Positions 37,384-46,259 of a stretch of 64,000 nt of DNA are shown piece after piece; the stretch's first letter is position 1, and the number at the start of each line of letters is the position of its first letter. Source of the stretch: an uncultured Bacteroidales bacterium (GTDB lineage: Bacteria; Bacteroidota; Bacteroidia; Bacteroidales; UBA4417); assembly GCA_903879715.1 (NCBI GenBank), contig CAIRMR010000209.1:1-64000 (forward strand), in the 5' to 3' direction. The notes under the pieces were generated by a model, which saw only the letters and a list, made by a program, of their open reading frames with translations, was not told the DNA's origin and searched no databases. The position numbers and the translations under genes are program-made.

Positions 37384-38271
37384 TTAGTTTTTTAGTAATT
37401 CATTAATCAGTTTAACCCGTTCGTCAAAATATTTATCCGAAGCGCCCATCTGAAATCCCCAATACGTTGATACGATTTCGCCTTTTTTGTTTAAAACTAT
37501 ATCAACTGGCATGGACGTAATCCCTAATTCTTTTCTCAATTTTAAATCCTTATCAATATAGGTTTTAATCGTGACTTTATATTTTGCGAGGAATGCGGGT
37601 AATTCATTCATTGAATGGTCAACATCGCAATACACGCCTATAATCTCAACATCATTACGGTTGCTAAAGGCAGATTTTAATTTTTCGAGTGTCGGAAACT
37701 TCGCACGACAGGGCCGACAATTCATAAAATAGAAATCCAGTAACACCACTTTGCCATTGAAACGGCTTTGCTCAATGGTATCGCCGCTTTGGGTTCGTAG
37801 CAGGGAATAGTTCACTTGTTTTAGTTTCGGAACAAAAATATCAGCCTGATCTTTGTATTCACTTTTTGGAATAAATACCAGGTTTATATAAAGAAGTATT
37901 GGTATGCTCAGGGTTAAGGCAGCATAAAAACCCTTGTTCCGTACTAACACATTAAATCCAAGATAAAAGCCAACGATTTTAAGCAATGTATTCACCGGAA
38001 AAATTTCAGGGAAATTGAGGTGGTTTACATAACCACCCATTGAGTCCAGGAGAATCGCTTCAATGAGAAATAAAAATGCTATAAGATTTGATAGTGTTTT
38101 TGTTCTGCTCTTTATCAGGCACAATACTAATCCCGATAAAAAATAAATCCCGAATGATATGAGATTCCCGACTCGTAAATCCGATTTTCCAAAAACGATG
38201 TAATTATGAAGAGCATAAATGCCAAAACCTGATAAAATAACAAGTAAAATGGGAATTATTTTTTTTTTCAC
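37384..38271 (-). CDS. Membrane-anchored TlpA/thioredoxin-like protein
   Basis: A 295-residue protein. The first ~135 residues form four or five hydrophobic segments, and residues 150-295 are a thioredoxin-like fold with the active site CRPC (YFMNCRPCRAKFP, about 182-194), preceded by GKVVLLDFYF. The cis-Pro motif SMPVDIVLN follows. It would act on the periplasmic side as a disulfide reductase or oxidase. It starts with GTG, 48 bp after the fulvocin C-related gene, and is probably co-transcribed with it. The neighbour is Cys-rich, so a role in forming or editing its disulfides is a reasonable inference. Confidence 0.82.
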   Translation of the reverse strand: MKKKIIPILLVILSGFGIYALHNYIVFGKSDLRVGNLISFGIYFLSGLVLCLIKSRTKTLSNLIAFLFLIEAILLDSMGGYVNHLNFPEIFPVNTLLKIVGFYLGFNVLVRNKGFYAALTLSIPILLYINLVFIPKSEYKDQADIFVPKLKQVNYSLLRTQSGDTIEQSRFNGKVVLLDFYFMNCRPCRAKFPTLEKLKSAFSNRNDVEIIGVYCDVDHSMNELPAFLAKYKVTIKTYIDKDLKLRKELGITSMPVDIVLNKKGEIVSTYWGFQMGASDKYFDERVKLINELLKN

Positions 38272-38319
38272 CAGTAAAATATTAAGTGTTTATAGTCTTA
38301 GAAGAAAACAATATGTTCA

Positions 38320-38940
38320 TTACACTGCAAGCGAGCATCTCCCATCACAAACATACCACATCATAAATCCACAATCACGAACCTCATGACAAATTGCATT
38401 TGTATCGCAAGAATTACAGCTAAATGCGCTTGTGCTGCAACAATTACAGTTCTTCACGCCAGGATCAACATACGAAGGAGATATAGAAGAAGACTTGGCA
38501 ATATTATTTTTTGAGTTGAAACTGTTTATACTAAAGGCAATTTTTATAATTTCTTCTTTAGTAAAATAATTTAATCCTTCGATACACCAGTTTTTGGCGA
38601 AGGAAGTAAAAGATTTAGAGTCTTTATTAGAATCTTCAAATGTACTGATATTTATAAATGTATTTAATTTTTCTATATGATTGCGCTGTTCATCAGTAAG
38701 TGTATCGGATTTTATAAGTGCTGTAAACCTTTGTTTCCATAAGGTTGTTTTTTCTGCAGGAGATAAAAGATTATAAGCTAGTCGCTGATCGCTTTGGGAG
38801 GATAACTGTATAACTTCGTTTATTAGTTTTAAATTCACAGTATTATTGTTTGATGTTAAATCAACATTTGTTTCTTTTTCACATTGTGTGAAGGCGAAAA
38901 GCATTAAAATGCATGTCAAAAGTGCGAATTTCATTTTCAT
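38320..38940 (-). CDS. Fulvocin C-related Cys-rich lipoprotein (bacteriocin-like)
   Basis: A 206-residue protein. Residues 1-20 are a lipoprotein-type signal (ALLTCILMLFAFTQC, lipid Cys at 20), residues 21-155 are a helical, low-Cys region, and the last ~43 residues hold nine Cys. That tail (NCNCCSTSAFSCNSC...RDCGFMMWYVCDGRC) follows the pattern of fulvocin C, the disulfide-rich Myxococcus bacteriocin (NCSCSTASDYC...GCGTGWVYCAC), and of the Bacteroidetes fulvocin C-related family. Start set at ATG 38940. A longer frame begins inside the promoter's -7 box. It is preceded by three LytTR-like repeats and a consensus promoter, and followed by a membrane thioredoxin-like gene. Killing activity is not established. 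Confidence 0.75.
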   Translation of the reverse strand: MKMKFALLTCILMLFAFTQCEKETNVDLTSNNNTVNLKLINEVIQLSSQSDQRLAYNLLSPAEKTTLWKQRFTALIKSDTLTDEQRNHIEKLNTFINISTFEDSNKDSKSFTSFAKNWCIEGLNYFTKEEIIKIAFSINSFNSKNNIAKSSSISPSYVDPGVKNCNCCSTSAFSCNSCDTNAICHEVRDCGFMMWYVCDGRCSLAV

Positions 38941-38972
38941 AACAGAAAGTTTTTCAGGTGAATGTTTTTCAG

Positions 38973-39002
38973 CAAATATATAGTGCATTATTTAATTGTC
39001 AA
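38973..39002 (-). promoter_or_regulatory. Promoter of the fulvocin C-related operon
   Basis: TTG at 39002-39000, exactly 19 bp, TATATTTG at 38980-38973: a full match to the Bacteroidetes consensus and to the ilv and trp promoters here. Transcription would begin near 38966 and the ATG is at 38940. Confidence 0.8.
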
Positions 39003-39021
39003 CAAATTCTAATGCAAAAAA

Positions 39022-39072
39022 GCTAACTCCGGCGTTTTAGAAGCTAACTCCATTGTTCTGGCAGTTAACTCC
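39022..39072 (-). promoter_or_regulatory. Three 21-bp-spaced direct repeats, candidate LytTR binding sites
   Basis: On the minus strand GGAGTTAAC (39072-39064), GGAGTTAGC (39051-39043) and GGAGTTAGC (39030-39022) recur with an exact 21-bp period; a weaker fourth unit lies near 39085-39093. LytTR regulators bind direct 9-bp boxes with a GTT core separated by about 12 bp, that is a 21-bp period. The nearest unit is about 20 bp upstream of the -33 element, a place suited to activation. Confidence 0.75.
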
Positions 39073-39118
39073 GCTGTTACTGTGGTTATCCTTATTTTAA
39101 ATCTCCTTAATTTGTTCA

Positions 39119-39505
39119 TTATTCCCTTTGTTGATTTGCATATATTGGGGGGGGGGGGGGTAACATACTGTTTATTAGCTTATTAAATTTAACTTTCCTG
39201 TAACAAGCTACATTTACAGATAAATTGTTTGTTAATTCAATGATGCATGTCTTGTGGTTGTATTTTTTAACATGTCGAAGATTTATTAATCTTGCGGTGT
39301 GGCATCGATAGAAATGCATCTCTGATAAATAGGATTCTAGTTCAGTTAAAGTATGATAAACCCTGAATATAAGTCCCTCTACAAGTTGAGCGTTTACCTT
39401 GCTGTTTTCAATAAAAAAATAAATGATGTCAGATGATTCAATAAGTTCAAGGCCGAATTTGGTTTTGAGGGGAATACGGAACTGCTTCGCTATTATAATA
39501 TCCAT
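39119..39505 (-). CDS. LytTR-domain-only DNA-binding regulator
   Basis: A 128-residue protein that is essentially one LytTR domain (about residues 12-112). It has ESSDIIYFFIENSKV at the first strands, the signature FYRCHTARLINLRHVKKY near 63-80, and CYRKVKFNKLI at the end. There is no receiver or membrane part. Its last residues before the stop include a Pro run made by 14 consecutive C on the coding strand (39147-39160). It lies directly upstream of a promoter with three LytTR-type repeats, so it is the likely regulator of the fulvocin C-related operon. The input signal is unknown. Confidence 0.85.
   Translation of the reverse strand: MDIIIAKQFRIPLKTKFGLELIESSDIIYFFIENSKVNAQLVEGLIFRVYHTLTELESYLSEMHFYRCHTARLINLRHVKKYNHKTCIIELTNNLSVNVACYRKVKFNKLINSMLPPPPPIYANQQRE
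39147..39160. repeat. Homopolymer of 14 G within the LytTR gene
   Basis: A run of 14 G (C on the coding strand) codes for the Pro run at the LytTR C-terminus. The tract has a length that makes slipped-strand change likely. It may equally carry a sequencing or assembly length error. Confidence 0.95.
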
Positions 39506-39674
39506 TATAAAAGTTATTTATATTTAAAACAAATTATCTATAATAATTTTGGCAACTAAGATACATATTTATTGATAACCAAATCCTTTTTCCAATTGCA
39601 TTAATCTTTCCTAAAAGAAAAATCCCATTTACCTTTCCAAGCAAACGGGACTTAAGAATTCAAATAATCAATTT

Positions 39675-41054
39675 CTATTTGATTTCCACCACCTTATATC
39701 CCCAAGCCTCTAAATTCATAGGCTCTTTCTTTACAATTTTGGTTTCGGCTCCTGTAAAAGCATCTTTATAAGTTCCATTTACAACATCACCTTTCACTGC
39801 AACCGATACCGGAGCAGCAGATAAGTTGACTATGACCAGGACTTTTATATCGCCTTTTGCACGCATAAAGCTAAGCACCTTTGTTGGTTCGGTATTTTTT
39901 ACTTTTTCGAAAGTGCCGCCATAAGGAGGATTAAATAAGGCTTCATTGCCGTGTTTCAGTTTGTTCAGCGTCTGGTAAAAAAGAGTCAGCTCCAGGTTAG
40001 ACCAATTGATGGTGTCTTTAACAAAGAATTGAAGACGTTTTTTCAATCCGGCTTCCTGGCCGCTGTAGATCAAGGGCGTACCTGGAAGTGTGTAGCTAAG
40101 CACAGCAAACGCATTTTCGCCTGCTCCGAATTTTTCCTGTGCGGTTCCGTTCCATGAATTTTCGTCATGGTTGGTGATAAAATTCATTTGCATGGCGTAT
40201 TTCGGTAAAATGGAATCCATTTTTATTACCTGGCGAACAATCTGGTTAACTGAATCTTTTCCCTGGGCTACTTTATGCATTACACTATGCATGCCCCAGC
40301 CGTAATTGGCATCGAAAGCTTTTCTGCAGAGTTCGGGATGGTCTTCATTTTCGGCCAGCATAAACATGGGTTTTACTTTTTCGAGTTCTACCCGTGCAGT
40401 ATCCCAGAAATCTACCGGAACTTCTCCGGCTACATCGCAGCGGAAACCATCAATATCACAGTTGGTTACCCAGTATTTCATGGCATCGATCATAGCTGTG
40501 CGCATATCGTTGTTTGCATAATTAAGTTTGGCACAGTCGGTCCAATCGAAAGGAGTAATCATTTTCCCGGTGCTGTCCTTAATATACCAGTCGGGATGTT
40601 CGGTAATCCAGTTATTATCCCTGGCTGAATGGTTGGCTACCCAGTCGATGATGACTTTAAATCCCATTTCGTGCGCTTTGGTAACCAGCGCTTTAAAATC
40701 GGCTTCGGTCCCGAATTCAGGATTGACTCCTTTATAATCTTTTACTGAGTAATAGCTTCCAAGGCTGGTTTTGAATCCTGCAGGAACTTTACGGTCCACT
40801 ACACCGATAGGATGTATGGGCATAAACCACAGAATATCAACACCCAGTTCTTTCAGGCGCGGAAGGTTGGCTTCGAAGGCTTTGAAAGTACCTTCGGGTG
40901 TGTACTGGCGGACGTTAACTTCATAAATTACAGCGTTTTTAGCCCATTCGGGATAATTGGCTTTAACATCGGTAACAGCAGTTTTTGTTTTGCATGCCGT
41001 AAAAAGAAAGGAGATGCAGCAAAGCATAAAGATGGATTTGGTTAGGGTTTTCAT
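39675..41054 (-). CDS. GH13 alpha-amylase-family lipoprotein
   Basis: A 459-residue protein with a lipoprotein-type signal (FMLCCISFLFTACKTK), followed by a GH13 barrel. The active site residues are Asp in DGFRCDVAGEV, Glu in MLAENEDH and Asp in TNHDENSW, with IDWVANHSA as the conserved region I. It would hydrolyse alpha-1,4-glucans or maltodextrins at the cell surface or periplasm. It is the third gene of a minus-strand set with the GH31 and GH13 enzymes, 98 bp after GH31. No SusC/SusD pair lies in the window. Confidence 0.88.
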   Translation of the reverse strand: MKTLTKSIFMLCCISFLFTACKTKTAVTDVKANYPEWAKNAVIYEVNVRQYTPEGTFKAFEANLPRLKELGVDILWFMPIHPIGVVDRKVPAGFKTSLGSYYSVKDYKGVNPEFGTEADFKALVTKAHEMGFKVIIDWVANHSARDNNWITEHPDWYIKDSTGKMITPFDWTDCAKLNYANNDMRTAMIDAMKYWVTNCDIDGFRCDVAGEVPVDFWDTARVELEKVKPMFMLAENEDHPELCRKAFDANYGWGMHSVMHKVAQGKDSVNQIVRQVIKMDSILPKYAMQMNFITNHDENSWNGTAQEKFGAGENAFAVLSYTLPGTPLIYSGQEAGLKKRLQFFVKDTINWSNLELTLFYQTLNKLKHGNEALFNPPYGGTFEKVKNTEPTKVLSFMRAKGDIKVLVIVNLSAAPVSVAVKGDVVNGTYKDAFTGAETKIVKKEPMNLEAWGYKVVEIK

Positions 41055-41097
41055 ATGTTGTTTAATTTGGGGGTTTTAACGGTTTTTATTTTTGCCG

Positions 41098-41157
41098 CCG
41101 TAGAGACGCAATGCTTGCGTCTCTGTACGGCGGAGACGCGAGCATCGCGTCTTTACG
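41098..41157. repeat. GAGACGC hairpin pair between the GH31 and GH13 genes
   Basis: GAGACGCAATGCTTGCGTCTC and GAGACGCGAGCATCGCGTCTTTACG are two tandem hairpins. The second supplies the TAA stop of the GH31 gene (41153-41155). Confidence 0.8.
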
Positions 41158-43981
41158 GTCGTGCATTATCAAGGATATCTATCGTTATAGGTTTCCCATC
41201 CCAGGTGAAGTATACATACAGCCATTTTTCATCAAAGGTTGCTGTAGTTTTCTTTCCTGGGGATTTTCCTTTTTCGGCTTTGATTTTTATAGCCTTCCCA
41301 TTAACCAAAACCTTTGCAACATTTGAGCCGGTTCGTATTTCCAGTTTCATGGAGCGGCTGGCGGGCATTCCTTCCCAGGAACCGGTTTTGGAAATTGAAA
41401 CGGTGGTTTTCTGTAATTCTTTTGAACCTTTGTACGTGATCAGTTCATATTTATTCGCGGAAAGGGATTTGCTGTCAAGCCCATTATCTTCGTATTGTAC
41501 AAATTCCGATTTACCGGAAGGATAGTACCTCACCACATAATTTCCTCCGTCGTAGTAGTCGGTGGAGGTAACAGGTTTTGTCATCGGAATAAAACTACCA
41601 AATTTGGCAAAAACAGGAAGATTTTCGATTGTAAGTGGGAATTCAAAACGACTATTTCCATTGTATTCGTTTCCGGTAGTAAAATCATACCAATTCCCTT
41701 CAGGAAGATAAATGCTGCGGATGGTAAGTCCTTTTTTAATAACAGGAGCTACAAGCAGGTTTTCGCCCCACATATACTCATCTTCTACGTGGCAGGCGGC
41801 TGTATCATTAACAAACTGGTAAAAGAGCGGGCGCATCAGCGGAGAACCGGTGGTAGCATTCTGATAAGCCAAAGTGTAGTTGTAAGGTAACATAGCATAG
41901 CGAAGCTTCATATAAGTACGCACAATATCCTGCGTTTTTTCGCTCCAGTAAACCGGTTCGCTTGGAATAACCGATCCGTGAGGACGGAGAATTGGCGTGA
42001 AAACAGCAAATTGCAGCCAGCGTGTGTAAAGTTCATCATCCTTTACGCCCTGGGCAAAGCCACCGGCATCGGAATGGATATATCCCAGCCCGCTCATTCC
42101 CATAGTTAGCAATAGCGGCAGTTGTGCCTGCAATCCGCCCCAGCTGCGCGATACATCGCCTGTCCATGGAAAGGCGGCGTAACGCTGCGAACCTGCGAAT
42201 CCCGAACGCTGAAGGTGAAACAAACGCGTATTCGGGTAGTTTTCGGCATATTTCTCGAACAGCATTTTATCCCAGTAATGGCCATAAATATTATGAACCT
42301 GGTCGGCGGTGCCATTTACGTGCCGGATATCTGCCGGATGGCTTTCGGGTTCGCCGAGGTCGCCCCACCAGGCAGCTATGCCCATATCAATCTGCTTTTT
42401 GTATTTCTGCCAGAACCAGTCCCGGGCTTCGGGTTTAAAAATATCGATAAGGCTTCCGGCACCAAAATAGAACTGTTTGTCGATATAGGGTTTGCCGAGA
42501 CTGTCAGTAACAAAAACACCTTTGGCAGCCGCATCTTTGTAATTGGCGACTGTATCAATCACATAAGGTTCGGTAATAAGGATGGTTTTTATTCCTTGCT
42601 TCCTGAATTTTGCTACCATTCCAGCCGGATCAGGCCAGGCTTTTTTATACCAGTCGAGGTTGCCAAGATGTCCCTGAATGCTGTCGCCAAACCAATAGAA
42701 ATCGAGGATTACCGCATCAACCGGGAAATTGTTTTTCTGCATCAGCGTAACAATGCTGTCGGTTTCTTTCTGGTTGCGGTATGCCATGCGGCTTTGCAGG
42801 TTTCCCAGTACCCAACGCGGAGGCAAAGGCTGTCGGCCTGTAAGTTGTGAGTATGAACTTGAAATTTCAGTATATGTACTTCCCGCAATCAGGTAATAAC
42901 GTGCAGTTCCGCCCAATGCGCTCCATTCGGTAACTGCCGGTTCTGTGTTTCCAATATCCACATATCCTTTTTGAGGATTATCGAAAAGGATGGCATATTT
43001 CCGCGATGAAATAGTCAAAGGAAGTGAATAGTTAAGCTGGGGAGCACCAAATTCGTACCCATATGCCGGTCGGTTGTAAAGCACTAACTTCTTTCCACGA
43101 CGGTCCATTGCCATAGCTCTTTCGCCTGCGCCATATACTTTTTCCCCTGGTTTCAATGCTAAACGCACTCCGGAATTACCTGCTTTGTCGAAAAATCCAC
43201 TTTCTTCACTTAGCAAGGTGTCGCTTTTGTAAATGTAAGTAAGATAAAAAGGATCCGCATTTGCGGTTATGGTCATTTCACCATTACGAAGCAGATAACC
43301 GGATGGGATTTGCGCTGAAGTGAGTAAACTCTTTCCGGGTTGCATCACTACTGAATGTGAAGCGTCGGCTTTTGAAATTCCTTCAGGGAAATAAGTAACT
43401 TCAAGTAAGCTTTCAGAATAAGGCTTTACCGTTATTGTTCCTTTATCCGTAACAATATTCCACAGTGTCGGCAGCTGTTCAACCCGGATAAGTTTGTGTA
43501 TTTCCTTATTTCCGCCTTTTGTTTCCAGAACTTTCGGCTTATACCCGTTTACCGGAACAAGGATATCTTCATTATCCTTTGTTTTGCCCACAAGGCTTCC
43601 ATCTGTATTTCGGAAAACATAAACCAGTTGATTGGCAAAATCTTCCGGTTTCAGTTTATAAAAGCTTCTAATTACGAAACGAAACGAATACAGGTTTTTA
43701 CCTTCCCGTTTCATCAGCACATTTTTATCATCCTTGCCCCAATTGCCGACAGCGTATTTCCAGTCGTGGCCATCGATACTTTTACTGGTAATAACTCCTG
43801 AGTGGAGGTAAACATTGCCGGACTGATCAAGCAAAGCCTTATTGCCTTCGGCTGCGTTAAAATATAAAGTAACCGAATCGGTAACCGAAGGATTTTCAGG
43901 CTTCAGCCAGATTACCTGGGCAATGGTTGACTGGAATGCAAAAAGGAACAAGGTTATTCCCAGAATATTAATCAATTTCAT
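41153..43981 (-). CDS. GH31 alpha-glucosidase family protein
   Basis: A 942-residue secreted enzyme with an N-terminal signal (INILGITLFLFAFQSTIAQ). The N-terminal beta-sandwich (about 30-290) is followed by the catalytic barrel, with nucleophile Asp in WWGDLGEPE and acid/base Asp in FPWTGDVSRSW, both typical of GH31. C-terminal beta domains follow. It would release glucose or isomaltose units from alpha-glucans. The start is placed at ATG 43981 (a TTG two codons earlier is unlikely). It lies 181 bp after the GH13 enzyme at 44163, and its last codons and stop lie in a GAGACGC hairpin repeat. Confidence 0.9.
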   Translation of the reverse strand: MKLINILGITLFLFAFQSTIAQVIWLKPENPSVTDSVTLYFNAAEGNKALLDQSGNVYLHSGVITSKSIDGHDWKYAVGNWGKDDKNVLMKREGKNLYSFRFVIRSFYKLKPEDFANQLVYVFRNTDGSLVGKTKDNEDILVPVNGYKPKVLETKGGNKEIHKLIRVEQLPTLWNIVTDKGTITVKPYSESLLEVTYFPEGISKADASHSVVMQPGKSLLTSAQIPSGYLLRNGEMTITANADPFYLTYIYKSDTLLSEESGFFDKAGNSGVRLALKPGEKVYGAGERAMAMDRRGKKLVLYNRPAYGYEFGAPQLNYSLPLTISSRKYAILFDNPQKGYVDIGNTEPAVTEWSALGGTARYYLIAGSTYTEISSSYSQLTGRQPLPPRWVLGNLQSRMAYRNQKETDSIVTLMQKNNFPVDAVILDFYWFGDSIQGHLGNLDWYKKAWPDPAGMVAKFRKQGIKTILITEPYVIDTVANYKDAAAKGVFVTDSLGKPYIDKQFYFGAGSLIDIFKPEARDWFWQKYKKQIDMGIAAWWGDLGEPESHPADIRHVNGTADQVHNIYGHYWDKMLFEKYAENYPNTRLFHLQRSGFAGSQRYAAFPWTGDVSRSWGGLQAQLPLLLTMGMSGLGYIHSDAGGFAQGVKDDELYTRWLQFAVFTPILRPHGSVIPSEPVYWSEKTQDIVRTYMKLRYAMLPYNYTLAYQNATTGSPLMRPLFYQFVNDTAACHVEDEYMWGENLLVAPVIKKGLTIRSIYLPEGNWYDFTTGNEYNGNSRFEFPLTIENLPVFAKFGSFIPMTKPVTSTDYYDGGNYVVRYYPSGKSEFVQYEDNGLDSKSLSANKYELITYKGSKELQKTTVSISKTGSWEGMPASRSMKLEIRTGSNVAKVLVNGKAIKIKAEKGKSPGKKTTATFDEKWLYVYFTWDGKPITIDILDNARP

Positions 43982-44162
43982 TGTCAATAGTTTTGAGAAG
44001 TTAAGCAGGCCTGGAGTTGGAATACAGAAGTCGGAAGACTCATTACAACAAATTTGTGTTAGGTTAAATTCTTCATTGTCAGAATTTTCAGTAATTTATA
44101 TAAATTTACTCACTAAAATTACATTTAGCTCCCGACTTCTGACTCTTGTCTTATGACCACAT

Positions 44163-46007
44163 TTACTTCGATAATTCAATAATCTTAACGCTTTTTGCCG
44201 GTAATTCGATAGTGCTGAGGTCTTTAATCAGGTTGCCGCTGAAAATGTCTTTCCCGGTTTTAAATCCTTTCAGGTTTTCGTTATAACGAGCTGTCGAAAG
44301 CGTCTTCACATATTTTTCATTATTATTAATTATCACCATAACCGCAGATTTTTCTATAGTCCGGAAATAAACATAAATACCATCTTCGGGGATATAATGG
44401 GTAAGTTTCCCGTTCTGAACTGCTTTGTTACCCTTACGCCAGTTGAAAAGTGTTGATGAAAAATCGAGAATATCTTTCTGGTCGTTGCTAAGGTTTTCGA
44501 GCGAAAACATATTGGTAGTATCTCCTTGCCATCCGCCCGGGAAATCTTTACGTTTACCAGGATCACCCTGCAAGGCTCCGCGATCACTCAGCGCTTCGGT
44601 ACCATAATAAATCATTGGGAATCCTCGTGTTGTGGCAATAAAGGCCAGTGCCATTTTTACATTATCCACCGTTTTCAAAACAGGATACATGCGCTCAATA
44701 TCGTGGTTATCGACAAATGTGATCAACTTTGAAGGATCGCTGTACAGGAAATCCTGTGAAAGCAATTCATATAAGCGTGCCATGCCGGTATCCCAGCCTT
44801 CATTTTCGGTAAAAGCTTTCTGAATAGCGCCCATTAGGGGAAAATCAAAGACATGAGACAAATAAGAGCGATATCCATCTTTATTGGTTTTATTATCCAT
44901 CCAGTACGAAACCTGGGCAGAATAATTGATCCAGGCCTCACCAACGGTATTCAAATTAGGATATTCCTCACGAACGGTTTTCATCCATTCAGCCATAAAA
45001 TCCTTGTCGGAATAGGGATACGTATCCTGTCGGATACCATCCAGGCCCGCGAACTCAATCCACCATATACTGTTTTGAATCAGGTATTTGGCAACATAAG
45101 GATTCTTCTGATTAAAATCAGCCATGCTGTGATCGAACCATCCGTCCGACATTTTCTTCTGATCATACTGTGAACGGTAAGGGTCTGAAATTACACCTCC
45201 TCGGTAGTTGGAACGCGTATATTCAGGCCATTGGTTCACCCAGTCTTTTTGAGGCAGATCTTTCATCCAGTACGAATTGGTTCCGAAATGATTGAAAACC
45301 ATATCCATAACTACTTTAATTCCTCTTTTGTGAGCAGCGTCTATCATTTCGCGGTAACTGTCGTTGGTGCCGAAACGGGGATCAATTTTATAGAGATCCG
45401 TTGTTGCATACCCGTGGTAGGTGTGCGACGGCAAATTGTTTTCGAGCAAGGGGGTGCACCACAAGGTTGTAACTCCAAGTTTCTGCAGGTAATCCAGGTG
45501 ATCCGAAATTCCTCTTATATCGCCGCCATGCCGGCCATTCGGGTTGGTGCGGTCGGCCTTTTCGAGCATACCTGGCATATCGTCGTTATTCGGATCGCCA
45601 TTGGCAAACCTATCGGGCATAATAAGATACATCATATCCGATGTGTTGAATCCCTGCCGCCTGGCTGATTCTCTGGCGCGGGCTTTCAATTCGTATTTAT
45701 AAGTAATTAATAAGCTGTCCTTTTCTTTAAACGAAATGGTAATAGTACCGGGTTTTGCAAAACTGCCGATTGAAAGATCGACAAATAAATAATCGGCGCC
45801 GGTACTTGCAGAGCCCTTCAGGCTAACACCTTTATACTCGAACGAAGGCTTTGTTTTACCAATATCTTTCCCATGGATCATCAGTTGCAGGGAATTGTTT
45901 CGCATGTCGGTCCACCAGCAGGGAGGCTCCACATGATCGATGGCTACCTGTGGAAAGGCAGCGCGGAGTATAAATAAGCAGATAATAAGCAGCGGGATCT
46001 TTTTCAT
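44163..46007 (-). CDS. GH13 neopullulanase/cyclomaltodextrinase-type alpha-amylase
   Basis: A 614-residue secreted enzyme with a signal peptide (IPLLIICLFILRAAFPQ), an N-terminal beta-sandwich (about 20-110) of the cyclomaltodextrinase type, and a GH13 barrel with MDMVFNHFG, catalytic Asp in GLDGIRQDTYPY, Glu in NTVGEAW and Asp in FVDNHDIER. The C-terminal beta domain ends at the stop. This layout fits SusA-like neopullulanases that act on maltodextrins in the periplasm. It heads the alpha-glucan gene set; a -7 box lies 23 bp upstream at 46030. Confidence 0.88.
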   Translation of the reverse strand: MKKIPLLIICLFILRAAFPQVAIDHVEPPCWWTDMRNNSLQLMIHGKDIGKTKPSFEYKGVSLKGSASTGADYLFVDLSIGSFAKPGTITISFKEKDSLLITYKYELKARARESARRQGFNTSDMMYLIMPDRFANGDPNNDDMPGMLEKADRTNPNGRHGGDIRGISDHLDYLQKLGVTTLWCTPLLENNLPSHTYHGYATTDLYKIDPRFGTNDSYREMIDAAHKRGIKVVMDMVFNHFGTNSYWMKDLPQKDWVNQWPEYTRSNYRGGVISDPYRSQYDQKKMSDGWFDHSMADFNQKNPYVAKYLIQNSIWWIEFAGLDGIRQDTYPYSDKDFMAEWMKTVREEYPNLNTVGEAWINYSAQVSYWMDNKTNKDGYRSYLSHVFDFPLMGAIQKAFTENEGWDTGMARLYELLSQDFLYSDPSKLITFVDNHDIERMYPVLKTVDNVKMALAFIATTRGFPMIYYGTEALSDRGALQGDPGKRKDFPGGWQGDTTNMFSLENLSNDQKDILDFSSTLFNWRKGNKAVQNGKLTHYIPEDGIYVYFRTIEKSAVMVIINNNEKYVKTLSTARYNENLKGFKTGKDIFSGNLIKDLSTIELPAKSVKIIELSK

Positions 46008-46029
46008 TGGTTTGGAGGATTTTGTTTCG

Positions 46030-46037
46030 CAAAGATA
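46030..46037 (-). promoter_or_regulatory. Candidate -7 element of the alpha-glucan gene set (TATCTTTG)
   Basis: TATCTTTG on the minus strand is 23 bp upstream of the GH13 ATG at 46007. A properly spaced TTG is not evident, so this is tentative. Confidence 0.4.
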
Positions 46038-46259
46038 TAAGAAAATTATCCAGATAAAATACTGGATTTCAGCGCAACCGTTTGCGGAACAGAAAATTAT
46101 ACAAAATAATTAAAACAGCCTATCCCGCAGAAAAAGATCGGGCATTGAAACTGAAGTTTATCCTGCAAAGAATTGCGTTTTGACTAATTTGAATATTAAT
46201 GTTACAGGGAAATGTTTCTGGCATGCGTCAAGAAAGAAGACTTGCCCCCAATGTCGTTT
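46038..46259. other. Intergenic spacer, nothing recognised
   Basis: AT-rich sequence upstream of the glucan operon, with a short hairpin CCAGATAAAATACTGG at 46050-46065; no gene is seen. Confidence 0.4.

Noticed and set aside
39009-39160. Alternative 45-residue tail of the LytTR gene as a separate gene
   Set aside because: It requires a frameshift at the poly-G tract; it is discussed as a slippage product only.
41495-42850. Long plus-strand frames opposite the GH31 gene
   Set aside because: They mirror a conserved GH31 coding region and show no domain of their own.
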